NCBI GenBank assembly: GCA_002070715.1
Contig: MWDV01000094.1
Span: 1 to 64,000, forward strand
Reading direction: 5' to 3'
DNA from: Verrucomicrobia bacterium ADurb.Bin118
GTDB lineage: Bacteria > Verrucomicrobiota > Verrucomicrobiia > Limisphaerales > MWDV01
DNA length: 64,000 nt
Made by a program: the position numbers and the translations under genes. The stretch's first letter is position 1. Every line of letters starts with the position of its first letter. The notes beneath the pieces are model-generated. The model ran no database searches. It was not told the DNA's origin and saw nothing but the letters and a program-made list of their open reading frames with translations. Positions 1 through 10,007 of this stretch are shown here, piece by piece.

Positions 1-2127
1 GAGCAAGAAAAGATTCACGAGCCCGAGGTCTTCGGCGATTTCCGTTGCGTCGTGCGTCTGGAAATAACGGGCGGGTAACGTGTTGAAATGGGCCGTCAAC
101 TCCTCCGCGCTCACCCGGGCGATCAGACGTTTCCGTGTGGCTTCAAACAACGCCTCGCGACGCCGCTCGCCGGCGCGCGCGAATTCAGCCTCGCCCGTCA
201 ACACCGGACGGGTTTTAGCGTGCAGCGTGCGCAGGAGGGAATCTTTGAACCCGTTCCACAACTGGTCGCTGGTGGCCTGCCCATCCACAAAGGTCAGAAG
301 GGTGAGCCGATCCAGATTTTCCACGGACTCCACCGCGCGGGCAAAATGGCGGATCACGGCAGGGTCGTCTAAATCGCGTCGTTGAGAGACCTGGGCCATC
401 AACAAATGATGATGCACCAGACGGCGCACCGAATCAGCGGCGGCGGGCGGCAGTCGCAACCGGCGGGCCACGCGCTGGGCAATGGTTGCGCCCACCGCCG
501 CGTGCTGGCCGCCGCTGAACGCCTTGCCGGTGTCGTGCAACAAGAGCGCCAGATACAAAAGCTGCGGCTGTTCGAGTCCCTGAAGTAACCCGGTGTAATG
601 CTGATGCGGCGGCTGTTGCGCCTCCCAGACACGATCCAGTTGCTCCAAGCTGACCAGCGTATGTTCATCCACCGTGTATTGATGATAAAACTCGTGCTGC
701 ACCCGGCAGGTTAATCGGCCAAATTCCGGCAGGTATTTCCCCAGTAAATCCACCTCATGCAGGGCCCGCAGGACGGGCGCCACGTTGCCGCGTTCGCTGA
801 GCAGGGCGAGAAACGTCTCCGCGACGTGCGCGTCGTTGCGAAACGCGCGATCCACGAGGAAAAGTTGATTGCGCACAAGCTGGGCCAGGTCGGGATGCAG
901 ATGGAGCCGGCGCTGCTGCGCATAGAGAAACACGCGCATCAAGCGGCGCGGATCATCTTGGAACACCTGCGGAGTCAGGGCGTGAATCTGTCCCTTCTCA
1001 AACCGGAAACCATCTTTCGGCTCCTGCGTGGCGCCGCGGCGCCCGGTCCGCAACACCCGCTGTGTCTGGCGATGGGTCGCCGGGGTAGGCAACAACGCCA
1101 GGCGCTGCTCCAGCATGCGGGTGATGAGGAAAATGTTGCGCGCCTGCGTATAGAGCTCGCGCATGAAGCGTTCGATGCGGCGCCGCGGCGAGCGATCGGC
1201 AAACCCGAGATGATGCGCCACGGCGGGCTGAAGGGCTTTGGCCAGCACATCCACGGAACGGTTGGTGTGGTAATGCAACTCCGTGCGCACGCGCAGGAGG
1301 AAATCGTAGGCGGTTTTGAGTTGTTTGCGCTCGGCCGGGGTGATGAGCGCCCGCGCCTCCAAATCCCACAAAGCCCGGGTGCGGTATTTGAAAAAGGCCA
1401 TCCAAATGAGGTTTTGAAAATCACGCAACGCGCCGCAGCCGCTCTTGAGATTCGGCTCCTGCATGCAGGCCGAATTACCGAACCGCGCCCGGCGGGCGGC
1501 TTGATCGGCCAAGCGGGCGGCGATGTATTCACGCTCGTGTCCGACCACGCACCGGGCCACCAGCGCGCGCTCAAATTTTTTGAACAACCGCGCGTCCCCG
1601 GCAATCAACCGCGCCTCGATCAGCGCGGTTTTGGCCTGCATGTCAACATTGGCAATCTCCACGCAATCGTCCACCGTTCGTACCGAGTGGCCGATCCTCA
1701 ACCCGAGATCCCACAAGGGATACAAAATCCCGTCAATGATCCGGGCCAAATGCGGGGGCGGCTGATGATCAGCCACCACCTGGCCCGCGTGCAATAACAT
1801 CACGTCAATGTCGCTGTGCGGATTCAATTCCGCCCGGCCATAGCCGCCGGTGGCGACCAACGCCACAGCGGGAAATTTTTGTCGGGCCGGCGCCGGCAAT
1901 TCCTCCCGCACCGCGGCCCAGAGATACCGCAACATTACATCGAAGATGGCCGCCCGCGCCCGACAAACCGCCAAGCCGCCACCGCCGGCGCGGTGCAGCA
2001 TCTTGAGGCGATGGGTTTCGAGCTTGAGAAACGTCTTGAACCGCCCGAGTTCCTGGGCGGGGGTGCGTCCTACCGGCAACGACAAACGCGCCGCGGCATC
2101 CGCTTCAATCTTTTCCAGCAACGTCAT
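1..2127 (-). CDS. glnD: [Protein-PII] uridylyltransferase GlnD (3' end outside window)
   Basis: The minus frame is open from an ATG at 2127 to the window edge, giving 709 codons against about 850-950 in the family, so the C-terminal ACT domains are cut off. The nucleotidyltransferase signature GGYGRAELNPHSDID is visible at about residues 93-107. An HD-phosphohydrolase motif, LLLHDTGKA, lies near residue 525. GlnD uridylylates and deuridylylates PII proteins and so reports the glutamine/nitrogen state in the cytoplasm. A GGAAG sequence directly abuts the start. The next gene upstream, a quinone oxidoreductase on the same strand, ends 110 bp away. No PII or glutamine synthetase gene is in view. 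The two-domain order makes the call firm. Confidence 0.9.
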   Translation of the reverse strand, partial: MTLLEKIEADAAARLSLPVGRTPAQELGRFKTFLKLETHRLKMLHRAGGGGLAVCRARAAIFDVMLRYLWAAVREELPAPARQKFPAVALVATGGYGRAELNPHSDIDVMLLHAGQVVADHQPPPHLARIIDGILYPLWDLGLRIGHSVRTVDDCVEIANVDMQAKTALIEARLIAGDARLFKKFERALVARCVVGHEREYIAARLADQAARRARFGNSACMQEPNLKSGCGALRDFQNLIWMAFFKYRTRALWDLEARALITPAERKQLKTAYDFLLRVRTELHYHTNRSVDVLAKALQPAVAHHLGFADRSPRRRIERFMRELYTQARNIFLITRMLEQRLALLPTPATHRQTQRVLRTGRRGATQEPKDGFRFEKGQIHALTPQVFQDDPRRLMRVFLYAQQRRLHLHPDLAQLVRNQLFLVDRAFRNDAHVAETFLALLSERGNVAPVLRALHEVDLLGKYLPEFGRLTCRVQHEFYHQYTVDEHTLVSLEQLDRVWEAQQPPHQHYTGLLQGLEQPQLLYLALLLHDTGKAFSGGQHAAVGATIAQRVARRLRLPPAAADSVRRLVHHHLLMAQVSQRRDLDDPAVIRHFARAVESVENLDRLTLLTFVDGQATSDQLWNGFKDSLLRTLHAKTRPVLTGEAEFARAGERRREALFEATRKRLIARVSAEELTAHFNTLPARYFQTHDATEIAEDLGLVNLFLL

Positions 2128-2237
2128 CTTCCGAACCGTTCGATCCGCCCGCACTGTGCGGGCAAAAACTGTCCGGCGCAAGGGAGGCGGACGCCGGAGA
2201 GGCCACGAATGTCCGCAGTCGAATCCTGCTGAGCGGT

Positions 2238-3230
2238 TCAGGGTCGCAGCACAATCTTGCCGGCGAGCGCTCCCGATTTATGCAGCGTGCTTTCCTCCTG
2301 CAACCGATGCGCCTGCGCCGTTTCCGCCAGCGGCAGCACGCGATCAATCCGCGCCCGCAACTGTCCCGCCGCCAGCCAGCGGTTGATGTCGTTCGCCGCG
2401 CTCCGCTGTTGCACCGCCGGGGCGTTGAACATGGCAAAGCCGTGCAGGGAACAATCTTTCACGTAGAACGGTCCGACCGGTAACTGCGGACGGGCTTCGC
2501 GCCCCGCCATGACCACCATCCGTCCGCGAAGGGACAGCAGCGGAATGGTCCGCTCGAAATCCGGCTCGCGCAACGTCTCAAACCAGACGTTCACGCCGTC
2601 AGGGGCAAAGGTCCGAACGGCGTCCGCCACATCAATCGTCCGGTAATTGATGGCCAAGTCCGCGCCGAGGTCGCGGCACGCTTCTACTTTGGCCGCACTC
2701 CCGGCGGTGGTGATGACACGCGCCCCGGTGAGCTTGCCCATTTGCACCACCGCCGAACCGACGCCGCCAGTGCCGCCGTTGACAAACAAGACTTCACCGG
2801 CTTGCAGCCGCGCGTCCCGGAACAAACCGAGATGCGCGGTAATGCCCACGAGCGAGAGGGCCACCGCCGCTTCATCTTTCACCCCATCGGGGATGGGATA
2901 CAGCCAGTCCTCGTCCACGGCGGCAAATTCCGCAAAGGACCCGGCCCGGCCAAACAGCCCTTGATTCGAGGCCCACACCCGGTCTCCGGGCCGAAACCGC
3001 TTCACTTCCGGGCCGGCTTCGATCACCTCTCCAGCGAGGTCGCATCCGAGAATATGGGGGAAATTAAGTTGCGCCGGCACCATCCCGCCCCGCACGTAGG
3101 TGTCAATCGGATTGACAGCCACGGCGGCGACTTTGACGAGACATTGCGCGGGCCCGGGTTTCGGCGCGGGCAGATCGCCATAAACAATGACCTCGGGCGG
3201 ACCGGTGCGAGTGATGTAAGCAGCTTTCAT
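2238..3230 (-). CDS. Zinc-independent quinone oxidoreductase (MDR superfamily)
   Basis: This 330-residue protein has the layout of NADPH:quinone oxidoreductases. It has an N-terminal GroES-like fold (MKAAYITRTGPPEVI, VNPIDTYVRGG) and a Rossmann domain with a glycine-rich loop (NGGTGGVGSAVVQMGKL, about residues 150-167). The catalytic zinc ligands of alcohol dehydrogenases are not evident, as expected for the QOR branch. It probably reduces quinones or other electrophilic carbonyls with NADPH in the cytosol. The length is typical. Start ATG at 3230; no clear ribosome-binding site. It lies alone between a sensor kinase and glnD, so the context does not narrow the substrate. Confidence 0.85.
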   Translation of the reverse strand: MKAAYITRTGPPEVIVYGDLPAPKPGPAQCLVKVAAVAVNPIDTYVRGGMVPAQLNFPHILGCDLAGEVIEAGPEVKRFRPGDRVWASNQGLFGRAGSFAEFAAVDEDWLYPIPDGVKDEAAVALSLVGITAHLGLFRDARLQAGEVLFVNGGTGGVGSAVVQMGKLTGARVITTAGSAAKVEACRDLGADLAINYRTIDVADAVRTFAPDGVNVWFETLREPDFERTIPLLSLRGRMVVMAGREARPQLPVGPFYVKDCSLHGFAMFNAPAVQQRSAANDINRWLAAGQLRARIDRVLPLAETAQAHRLQEESTLHKSGALAGKIVLRP

Positions 3231-3419
3231 GGTAAACGTATTTCAAGGCAAAGATGGGGGACGGAAAATCAATGCGCAAGCGCGGGAGCGACCCGGCCCG
3301 CATTCAGCGGCATCTCAACGAACTCAACGCACACGTTGTGCCGTGAACCAGTTGGCTTCCCGCGGTGCAACCCTGCCGTCGTTCCCTGGAAGAACCATTC
3401 CACCGCCACGCGGCGGATT

Positions 3420-6400
3420 TCAAGACGACTTTGACTCCGGCCGTTTGCCGTCCGGGGCTGGCTGATCCAACACTTCGCGCAAGGTCTGAACCAGTTTGTT
3501 CGGATGATACGGTTTTTGGATGAAATTCAAACCGGCTTGGAGAACGAGTTCCCGGCCCACCACCTCCGCCCCGTATCCGCTGGTGAAAACGACTTTCAGC
3601 CCGGGCCGGTCCTGCCACAAACGCTCCGCCAGTTCCCGCCCGCTCATGCGGTCCGGCATGACCAAGTCGGTCAAGACCAGGGCTATCGCCTCCTGGTGTT
3701 TCGCCCAGACTTCGAGCGCCTCGGGACCGGAGGCGGCGGGAAACACCTGATACCCGTAACAGCCAAGGATGGCGCTTAACAAATCGCGGACGGCATTCTC
3801 ATCCTCAACGATGAGAATACCTTCGGTGCCGCCCCGAATGGCCGGTTCCGGGGTTTCCTCTTCCATCGGCGTCGCCACCTCACTTTGATGTGGTAAATAA
3901 ACCCGGAAGGTCGTGCCCCGGTTCGGTTCGCTTTCCACTTCAATCCAGCCCTCATGCTGCTGGATGTTCCCATACGCGGTGGCCAGACCGAGGCCGGTGC
4001 CTTTCCCCACTTCTTTCGTCGTATAAAACGGCTCGAAAATCCGCCGTAAACCCTCGGGCGGAACGCCCACGCCGGTATCCGACACGGTCAGGCAAACAAA
4101 GCAGCCCTCCCGCGCCTCCGGATACTCCGCAACATGCACGGCGTCCACATCCGTCACCGAGACGCGCAGAGTGAGTTGTCCGCCTTGCGGCATGGCATCG
4201 CGGGCGTTCACCGCCAGATTGACCACCACCTGTTCAATCAGAGCAGCGTCGGCAAAAACCCAACTGGGCTGGGGCCGGTATTGAAGTTGCAGCGTGATAT
4301 TCTCCCCGAGGAGGCGGCCCAGCATCTTGGTCAGATTGGCAACCAATTCATTGAGATCGAGATGGCGCGGCTGCAGGACTTGGCGACGGCTGAAGCTGAG
4401 CAATTGCCGGGTCAAATGGGCGGCGCGCTCCGCCGCCTGGCCGATCTGTTGCACCGAACGATCCGCAGACGCTGGCAACACCCGCGCCGGCTGTTGCAAC
4501 AACGCGATGTGTCCTTGAATGACCGTGAGGATGTTGTTGAAATCATGCGCTACGCCGCCCGCTAACTGGCCAATGGCCTCCATCTTCTGCGACTGGCGCA
4601 GTTGCTCTTCCAATCGCTTCTGCACGGTTAGATCGCGGAACAGCCCCAACAACAAAGGGGGACGGCCGGGCAATTCCACGAAGGAGTTGGTATCCTCGAG
4701 TTCGACCACCGCGCCGTTCCACAAGGTCAACCGGCGCTGGATCTGCCGCTCAATGACCCGGTCGCGGAACCGTTCCCGGTATTTCCGCAACAACCGTTCA
4801 TGATCCTGGCTCTCGGCGTAGGCGACGGTGTAAGGCTGCCCTTCCAACTGATCGCGCCGCAGTCCCATGAGTTTGCAAAACGCCTCGTTGACGGCCACGA
4901 TATTGCCCTCCCCATCGGTCAGCCGCATGCCATCCACCGAATTTTCCCAAACCGAGAAAAAGAGCATTTCCGAACTGCGCAAGGCGGATTCGGCGCGCTT
5001 GCGTTCCGACACATCCCGCACATGCAAGAGCAACGCCGGCTGACCGGCGTATTCGATGCGACTGGCGCGAATCTCCACGGGCGTGCGCCGGCCGTCGGCG
5101 GCCAGGCTGACGCTTTCCAATTGCTGTCCTTCGCCGCTGACCAACCGTTGAAAACCGGTCCGCATGGACGCGCGTTCCTCCGGCGCCACCAGATCCGTCA
5201 TTTCCGCGCCGATCAATTCCTCGCGCGTCAGCCCCTGCAACCGGCACCCCGCACTGTTGACATCCAACACCCGTCCGCGGAGATTTTCCACGAAAATGGC
5301 ATCGGGGGAATTCTCGAACAACCCGCTGAACCGGCGCTCCGTTTCGCGCAGGGCCTCGCCGGCGCGAATCCGCTCCACGGTGGTACCGCAGTGATCGGCC
5401 AGAGCCTGGAGCAACGCGAGCTGGCTCCGATTGTACGCCATGGACGAGTAGCGCTGAATCGTCAACACGCCAATCATCTTTTGGAGATTGCGGATCGGCA
5501 CCGCCATCTGGGAGGCGGACGGGCGCGCCCGGTCGCCGATAAAGAGCGTATTTTGAGACGGCGAAATGGGATGTTCCCGGAAAATCAACTCGGCGCCGCG
5601 CTCGGCCACCCGCCGCGCCAGCGCCCGCGCCCGGGTGCTGGAATTGGGAGTCGAAATCTCGTGGCGTTGGCCTCCTCTTTCGTCGTAAGCCAGCACCGGC
5701 GTCAGCAGGCCGGACGTCTCCTCCCACAAATCCAGTCCGAAGGCATCCCAGCCGAACAATTCCTCCGCCACCTCGGCAATGACGATGGCCGCCTCGCGCT
5801 GGGCAATGGCCGCGCTCAGCCGGCGGCCCAAACGCGCCAACACCCGCGATTGCAATTCCGCTTCTTTCCGCTCGGTGACATCCCGCGAAGTAATCAGCAC
5901 CCCCTCAATATCCACATCCTCCAGCAAATTTTGCCCCACGCATTCCAAGTGCCGCCAATGCCCGTCTTTGTGCCGGTGCCGAAGTTCCACCGTCACGGCT
6001 TTCCCGGGGTTTGCCAATCCATATTCAAAAACCCGCCGGGCGGACGGCACATCCTCGGGATGGACCAGATCAAAGATGGCGCGCTCCCGCAATGCGCCGG
6101 GGCGGTACCCCAGCACGCGGACTAACGAGGGACTGCAAAACCGAATGGTGCCGTCCCGATTGAGAATCATCAACGCGTCCTGAATGTTTTCCGTCAGAGC
6201 GCGATAATAACTCTCCTGCTGCTGCATTTCCCGCTCGGTCCGCAACCGGGCGCGCCGCTCGACCGCCTCCCGGGCCGCCCGCCGCACGGCGGGAATCAGC
6301 CGGTCGGACCATTGCTTGAGGACATAATCGGTTGCCCCCGCCTTGAGGCTGGCGATGGCCGCTTCCTCTCCGATGGTGCCCGAGATGAGAATGAACGGGG

Positions 6401-6635
6401 TGTCCGGATTCTTGGCCTGCACAAGCTTCAACGCCTCCAAACCATTGAAGGCCGGCAAATTGAAGTCGCTGAGGATGAGGTCAAACTCCTGCGTCGCCAA
6501 CGCGGAGACGAACCCGGTCCGGTCATGCACCCAAACCACGTTCGCTTCCAACCCTTCATTCGCCAGCATGGTGCGAACCAGCTCCGCGTAATCCGGTTCG
6601 TCTTCGAGATGCAAAATTTTCAGTTTGTTGGCCAT
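3420..6635 (-). CDS. Hybrid sensor histidine kinase (REC-PAS-GAF-PAS-PAS-HisKA-HATPase-REC)
   Basis: A soluble multidomain kinase of 1071 residues. In order: a receiver domain (about 8-125, phospho-acceptor in LILSDFNLP), a PAS domain (145-265), a GAF-like domain (285-430), two further PAS domains (440-555 and 560-685), HisKA with its histidine in GGVAHDFNNIL, an HATPase with DTGVGVP and GKGTGLGLA motifs, and a C-terminal receiver (945-1060, LTDLVMPD). No membrane segment or DNA-binding output domain is visible, so it probably senses a cytoplasmic signal and passes phosphate to a separate partner. The HisKA/C-terminal receiver pairing resembles free-standing phosphorelay kinases. I chose the ATG at 6635; a TTG two codons upstream is the alternative. 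The gene stands alone, with about 190 bp and 300 bp of non-coding sequence on either side. Confidence 0.93.
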   Translation of the reverse strand: MANKLKILHLEDEPDYAELVRTMLANEGLEANVVWVHDRTGFVSALATQEFDLILSDFNLPAFNGLEALKLVQAKNPDTPFILISGTIGEEAAIASLKAGATDYVLKQWSDRLIPAVRRAAREAVERRARLRTEREMQQQESYYRALTENIQDALMILNRDGTIRFCSPSLVRVLGYRPGALRERAIFDLVHPEDVPSARRVFEYGLANPGKAVTVELRHRHKDGHWRHLECVGQNLLEDVDIEGVLITSRDVTERKEAELQSRVLARLGRRLSAAIAQREAAIVIAEVAEELFGWDAFGLDLWEETSGLLTPVLAYDERGGQRHEISTPNSSTRARALARRVAERGAELIFREHPISPSQNTLFIGDRARPSASQMAVPIRNLQKMIGVLTIQRYSSMAYNRSQLALLQALADHCGTTVERIRAGEALRETERRFSGLFENSPDAIFVENLRGRVLDVNSAGCRLQGLTREELIGAEMTDLVAPEERASMRTGFQRLVSGEGQQLESVSLAADGRRTPVEIRASRIEYAGQPALLLHVRDVSERKRAESALRSSEMLFFSVWENSVDGMRLTDGEGNIVAVNEAFCKLMGLRRDQLEGQPYTVAYAESQDHERLLRKYRERFRDRVIERQIQRRLTLWNGAVVELEDTNSFVELPGRPPLLLGLFRDLTVQKRLEEQLRQSQKMEAIGQLAGGVAHDFNNILTVIQGHIALLQQPARVLPASADRSVQQIGQAAERAAHLTRQLLSFSRRQVLQPRHLDLNELVANLTKMLGRLLGENITLQLQYRPQPSWVFADAALIEQVVVNLAVNARDAMPQGGQLTLRVSVTDVDAVHVAEYPEAREGCFVCLTVSDTGVGVPPEGLRRIFEPFYTTKEVGKGTGLGLATAYGNIQQHEGWIEVESEPNRGTTFRVYLPHQSEVATPMEEETPEPAIRGGTEGILIVEDENAVRDLLSAILGCYGYQVFPAASGPEALEVWAKHQEAIALVLTDLVMPDRMSGRELAERLWQDRPGLKVVFTSGYGAEVVGRELVLQAGLNFIQKPYHPNKLVQTLREVLDQPAPDGKRPESKSS

Positions 6636-6641
6636 GCTCAA

Positions 6642-6937
6642 ACACCGACTTTAACGCCCCACCACCAGCCCCGTTCCCCGACACTTTTCATCCTCGATTG
6701 CTCCGCCCCCGACCGGCCTCGCCCTGCCAAAAGTGTCCCGCTTCATCCCCGGGCGCCCCATCTCCAGACACGGAGCCGGCGCGGCGGCCCTCGTCAACAA
6801 AACCTTCGTCGAGGGAATCTGCGGGCCGGGGCAATGATTCAACACCACCGGTCACCGAATCCGTATCTTTGATTGAAGCCATGCATGATTCAGGCCAAGT
6901 ATTGATGGCCCAAACAAACGGGCTTCAAATTGCGCCC
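6642..6937. other. Non-coding interval between sensor kinase and POT transporter
   Basis: About 296 bases with no credible gene. Short open frames here lack family resemblance and a ribosome-binding site. I see no strong hairpin, tRNA or riboswitch. It presumably carries the promoter of the sensor kinase and the 3' end of the transporter transcript does not reach it. Confidence 0.4.
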
Positions 6938-8515
6938 TCAAGCCGGCTCCGCCGGGGCCGGCGAATTGGGTTTCTGATCTGCCAAGGTTCGTATCCACCG
7001 GCCATACAGGTGGATCATCACGGCGGACACCACACCCACGCCGGCAAAGACAAACCAAGTCAAACCAACCGCGTGGCTTTCATAGAGCGTCTGGGTCAAG
7101 ACGGCTGGAGTCTGGCCGGTGACTTCGACCAGTTTTTGAAATGCCTCCCCAATCGGCAGGGACAACTCACTCACGGATTCCGCGGAAAAACCATGCTGCA
7201 TCAACATCTGCCGCGCAAATTCGTCCTTGGACGAAAAGAAATGATAGAGCTGCGGCCCGAGTTTGCCTTCCAAGGTCCAGCCCAGCAGAATGGGCGCCTG
7301 CGAATACCCGATCCACATCGCTTTCTTGTCTGAAGGCGCAATGTTGCCGAGAAACTCGCTGAACTTCGGGCTGGCCAGCATTTCGCCCGCGCTGAACATC
7401 ACCATGGCAACGACCGCCACCCACGCCCCGCAGCTCCAGCCAAAGCTGACCAGCGCGCCAATGATCAATACCGTGCCCACCACCAGACTGGTCGTCGCGC
7501 GCATCTTGGCGCTTATCGCCGCAAACAAAAAACAGGTCAGCATGATCATGCCGGCGTTGAGGTTCACGATGCCTTCCGGTTGAATGGACAACCCGGCGGC
7601 ATCCATCCCCAGGAGAAATTGGAAGACCGGATTGGTCGTTCCTTCCGGCCCGAACAACGCCCGCACGATGACCGTCGTGTCCACCCAGTCCTCGATGTAT
7701 TTCGGCAGCACGTCCCACAACATGGGAAACATGAACCACCACACCGAGAAGATGAGGAGATAAAGCGCCAGGTGGGGTTTGCGCAATTCATGCCAGGCTT
7801 CGCGCGCCAGGCTGGGCGGACGTTCGGCGCCGGTGCGCCAGCGTTGTTGCCGGGCCACGCGCTCCGCGCGTCCCGGTTCGCGGTAGGTCAGCAACCATAA
7901 AAAGTTCAGGCAAATAAACGCCGCGTTGGTATAGAAAACGTAGGTCCAACCGATGCGCGACCGCATGTGCAGCGCGATGAGCGGCCCGATCCAGCCGCCG
8001 ATGTTGACCGTCTGATAAAAAATGCCCCACGCCATGGAACTGTTCCGGCGGTTGGTTGCTTTGATGAGCGTGCCCTGAATGCCCGGTTTGAAAATCGCGG
8101 TGCCCACGGCGAGCAACATGCACCCAACAAAAAAACCTCCATACGAGTGAAACCAAGCCATCCACAAATAGCCGGACACCTTGATCGCGGTGGACAGAAA
8201 AATCGTCTGCTTGTAGCCGTAACGATCCGACAAGCCGCCGGTGAAAACGGGGATGACCGATTGCGCCAGATTCCAGCACAACAATAACCAACCAAAGGTC
8301 GCCATGGTCACGCCGAGCCCCCCTTCGGACGCCGGACGGGTGGCGTAAATTGTGGCTACCGCCCGCACCCCGTAATAGGCCAGCCGCTCCACCATCTCCA
8401 TCCCGCCCACCACCCAGAAGATGTAGCCCAAGCTCCCAATGGCGGACCACATGCCCAACTGCTTGACGTCGTGCAGGGTGGTGTCGTCGGTGGGTAGCTG
8501 AGGGGAATGACTCAC
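6938..8515 (-). CDS. POT/PTR-family proton-dependent oligopeptide transporter (MFS)
   Basis: A 525-residue polytopic membrane protein. The diagnostic POT motif ExxERxxYYG appears near residue 40 (EMVERLAYYG). A second family-like element reads FYQTVNIGGWIGPLI. The GGLSDRYGYK loop between early helices is the MFS loop 2-3 signature. POT transporters import di- and tripeptides with protons across the inner membrane. A predicted start at GTG 8515 is not supported by a clear Shine-Dalgarno, and the first ATG lies 21 codons downstream. The downstream half has longer loops than DtpT-type proteins, so the substrate is uncertain. The neighbour upstream encodes a ceramidase-like secreted hydrolase. 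Confidence 0.82.
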   Translation of the reverse strand: MSHSPQLPTDDTTLHDVKQLGMWSAIGSLGYIFWVVGGMEMVERLAYYGVRAVATIYATRPASEGGLGVTMATFGWLLLCWNLAQSVIPVFTGGLSDRYGYKQTIFLSTAIKVSGYLWMAWFHSYGGFFVGCMLLAVGTAIFKPGIQGTLIKATNRRNSSMAWGIFYQTVNIGGWIGPLIALHMRSRIGWTYVFYTNAAFICLNFLWLLTYREPGRAERVARQQRWRTGAERPPSLAREAWHELRKPHLALYLLIFSVWWFMFPMLWDVLPKYIEDWVDTTVIVRALFGPEGTTNPVFQFLLGMDAAGLSIQPEGIVNLNAGMIMLTCFLFAAISAKMRATTSLVVGTVLIIGALVSFGWSCGAWVAVVAMVMFSAGEMLASPKFSEFLGNIAPSDKKAMWIGYSQAPILLGWTLEGKLGPQLYHFFSSKDEFARQMLMQHGFSAESVSELSLPIGEAFQKLVEVTGQTPAVLTQTLYESHAVGLTWFVFAGVGVVSAVMIHLYGRWIRTLADQKPNSPAPAEPA

Positions 8516-8550
8516 ACGGGTAAACGGCGGATGCAGAAGGCGTGGCTGCT

Positions 8551-9915
8551 TCAGGGTTGGGGAACTGACTTCGCCCGAAAGCTGGCCGGGACGATTTCAT
8601 GCACGGCATTCACGATGATCGCCTCCAAGCCCGGCGCGAATTTCGTCGGTTGATCATAATAGATCATCGCCAGGCTGCCTTCATACCCGCCCATCGCGAG
8701 CACGCGTTCGGAGGGAATGTAGCAGGGCACGTCATTGGCGTAAGCCGTCACACAAAACCGGGCGGAGTCGAACTCGCGTTTGAAGCGCAAGGCGTAATCG
8801 GCCACCGCCTCGCCGGGCAGAAAGACCAGGGCCAGATCATCGCCAAACACCCAGCTTTGCACGGTGTAATCCAGTTTCGTGCGTAAAGATTCGCCGCGTT
8901 CCAGGCGGGCCAGATTCACCCGCGCGTGATACCCGGCGGGCGTTGCTTCACGCGCTTTCGCCTCCCATTCGGTCCGCGTGGGCAGCGTGTCGAAGGGCAA
9001 TTCCACGTGGCGGGTGCGGAACTCGAGCGGGCCCCGCACGGGCGCGAGGGGGGTCGCCAGCAATCCGTTGATCGCGGTGGCCAAGTGGTGTCCGTGTTGG
9101 CGCGCGAAGTCCAGTCCCGTTCGGGGATAGGGATTAACGTCGCCGGCGCAACCAATGGCGATCAGCACCGTCGCGCCCGGGTGATCTTTTTCGAGATATT
9201 CCTGCGCGTAACCCGCCCAATCGCCGCACACCTCGTAGAAATCCGCCCCGAGCGTTGTGCAATGACACCCGTAATTGGTAAACACCGCGCGCAACGCCCC
9301 GTTCTTTTCGGTGACCGCCAGCACCGGCACATCATGATCCACCGGCCCGCCCTGAATCCGGCGGTTCCCAGCAAAAGTCGCGGTGGTTTTGCCATGCGCC
9401 AGGCGGCGCGGGCGCCGGTCCCGGAGCGCGGCCAGCGCCACGCGTTCCAAGGCATCCGTCAACGCCAGGGTGTAGCGGTCAATACGCGCCTGGTGTTCCG
9501 GCGGAATCGGCTCGCCAAACAGCAAGTCCAGATATCCGCGCAACTGAGGACCGCAATGCGTGTGCGTGACGCAGATCGCCACTCGATCCGAGTGAATCTT
9601 CTGTTGCGCCTGCAACCGGCGCACCACCTCATCGCGGAGCGTAAGCGGGATGCCCGTGGCGTCCACGGTGATCAATACCGCCGGACCTTCGCGATCACTG
9701 CCGATGGCCAGCGCCTTGGCATAAAGGCGTTGGGCCACACCGGTGGATTCCGTCTTACGCAAACCATAACCACTGAGGCGGATCGGACCGTCTGGCGTGA
9801 TGTCCACCGTAGCGACGCCAATGGGGCGCAACCCGGCGGTGGCGGCGGCGTGCAGGTTTCCGGTGAAGCTGGCGGCGGCGATCAACATTGCGGACAGCAA
9901 TCCCGATTTTCTCAT
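8551..9915 (-). CDS. Neutral/alkaline ceramidase-like secreted hydrolase
   Basis: A 454-residue protein starting with a signal peptide (MRKSGLLSAMLIAAASF, Ala-rich cleavage region). The body resembles the N-terminal domain of neutral/alkaline non-lysosomal ceramidases. It has GVATVDITPDGPIRLSGYG, a zinc-site-like VTHTHCGPQ, HDVPVLAV, CHCTTLG and CAGDVNPYP. Such proteins are common in Planctomycetes and Verrucomicrobia, often without proven ceramidase activity. An in-frame upstream extension to 10041 would overlap the end of thiH and precede the signal peptide, so I rejected it. GGAGG lies 5 nt before the ATG at 9915 and 2 nt before an ATG at 9918; either could be used. The C-terminal immunoglobulin-like ceramidase domain is absent. 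Confidence 0.83.
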   Translation of the reverse strand: MRKSGLLSAMLIAAASFTGNLHAAATAGLRPIGVATVDITPDGPIRLSGYGLRKTESTGVAQRLYAKALAIGSDREGPAVLITVDATGIPLTLRDEVVRRLQAQQKIHSDRVAICVTHTHCGPQLRGYLDLLFGEPIPPEHQARIDRYTLALTDALERVALAALRDRRPRRLAHGKTTATFAGNRRIQGGPVDHDVPVLAVTEKNGALRAVFTNYGCHCTTLGADFYEVCGDWAGYAQEYLEKDHPGATVLIAIGCAGDVNPYPRTGLDFARQHGHHLATAINGLLATPLAPVRGPLEFRTRHVELPFDTLPTRTEWEAKAREATPAGYHARVNLARLERGESLRTKLDYTVQSWVFGDDLALVFLPGEAVADYALRFKREFDSARFCVTAYANDVPCYIPSERVLAMGGYEGSLAMIYYDQPTKFAPGLEAIIVNAVHEIVPASFRAKSVPQP

Positions 9916-10007
9916 CATGACCTCCGCACAATGCGCAGCCGGCGAGGTGGATGCAAGCTTCGGCTCCTCGGGACTGGGTTCGGCTGGTGGACTGGCGACC
10001 GCCAACC

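Noticed and set aside
757-1797. A 346-codon plus-strand frame at the left edge
   Set aside because: It is antisense to glnD, whose nucleotidyltransferase and HD motifs are clear in the minus frame.
4800-6125. A 441-codon plus-strand frame over the sensor kinase
   Set aside because: It is antisense to PAS and receiver domains that read correctly on the minus strand.
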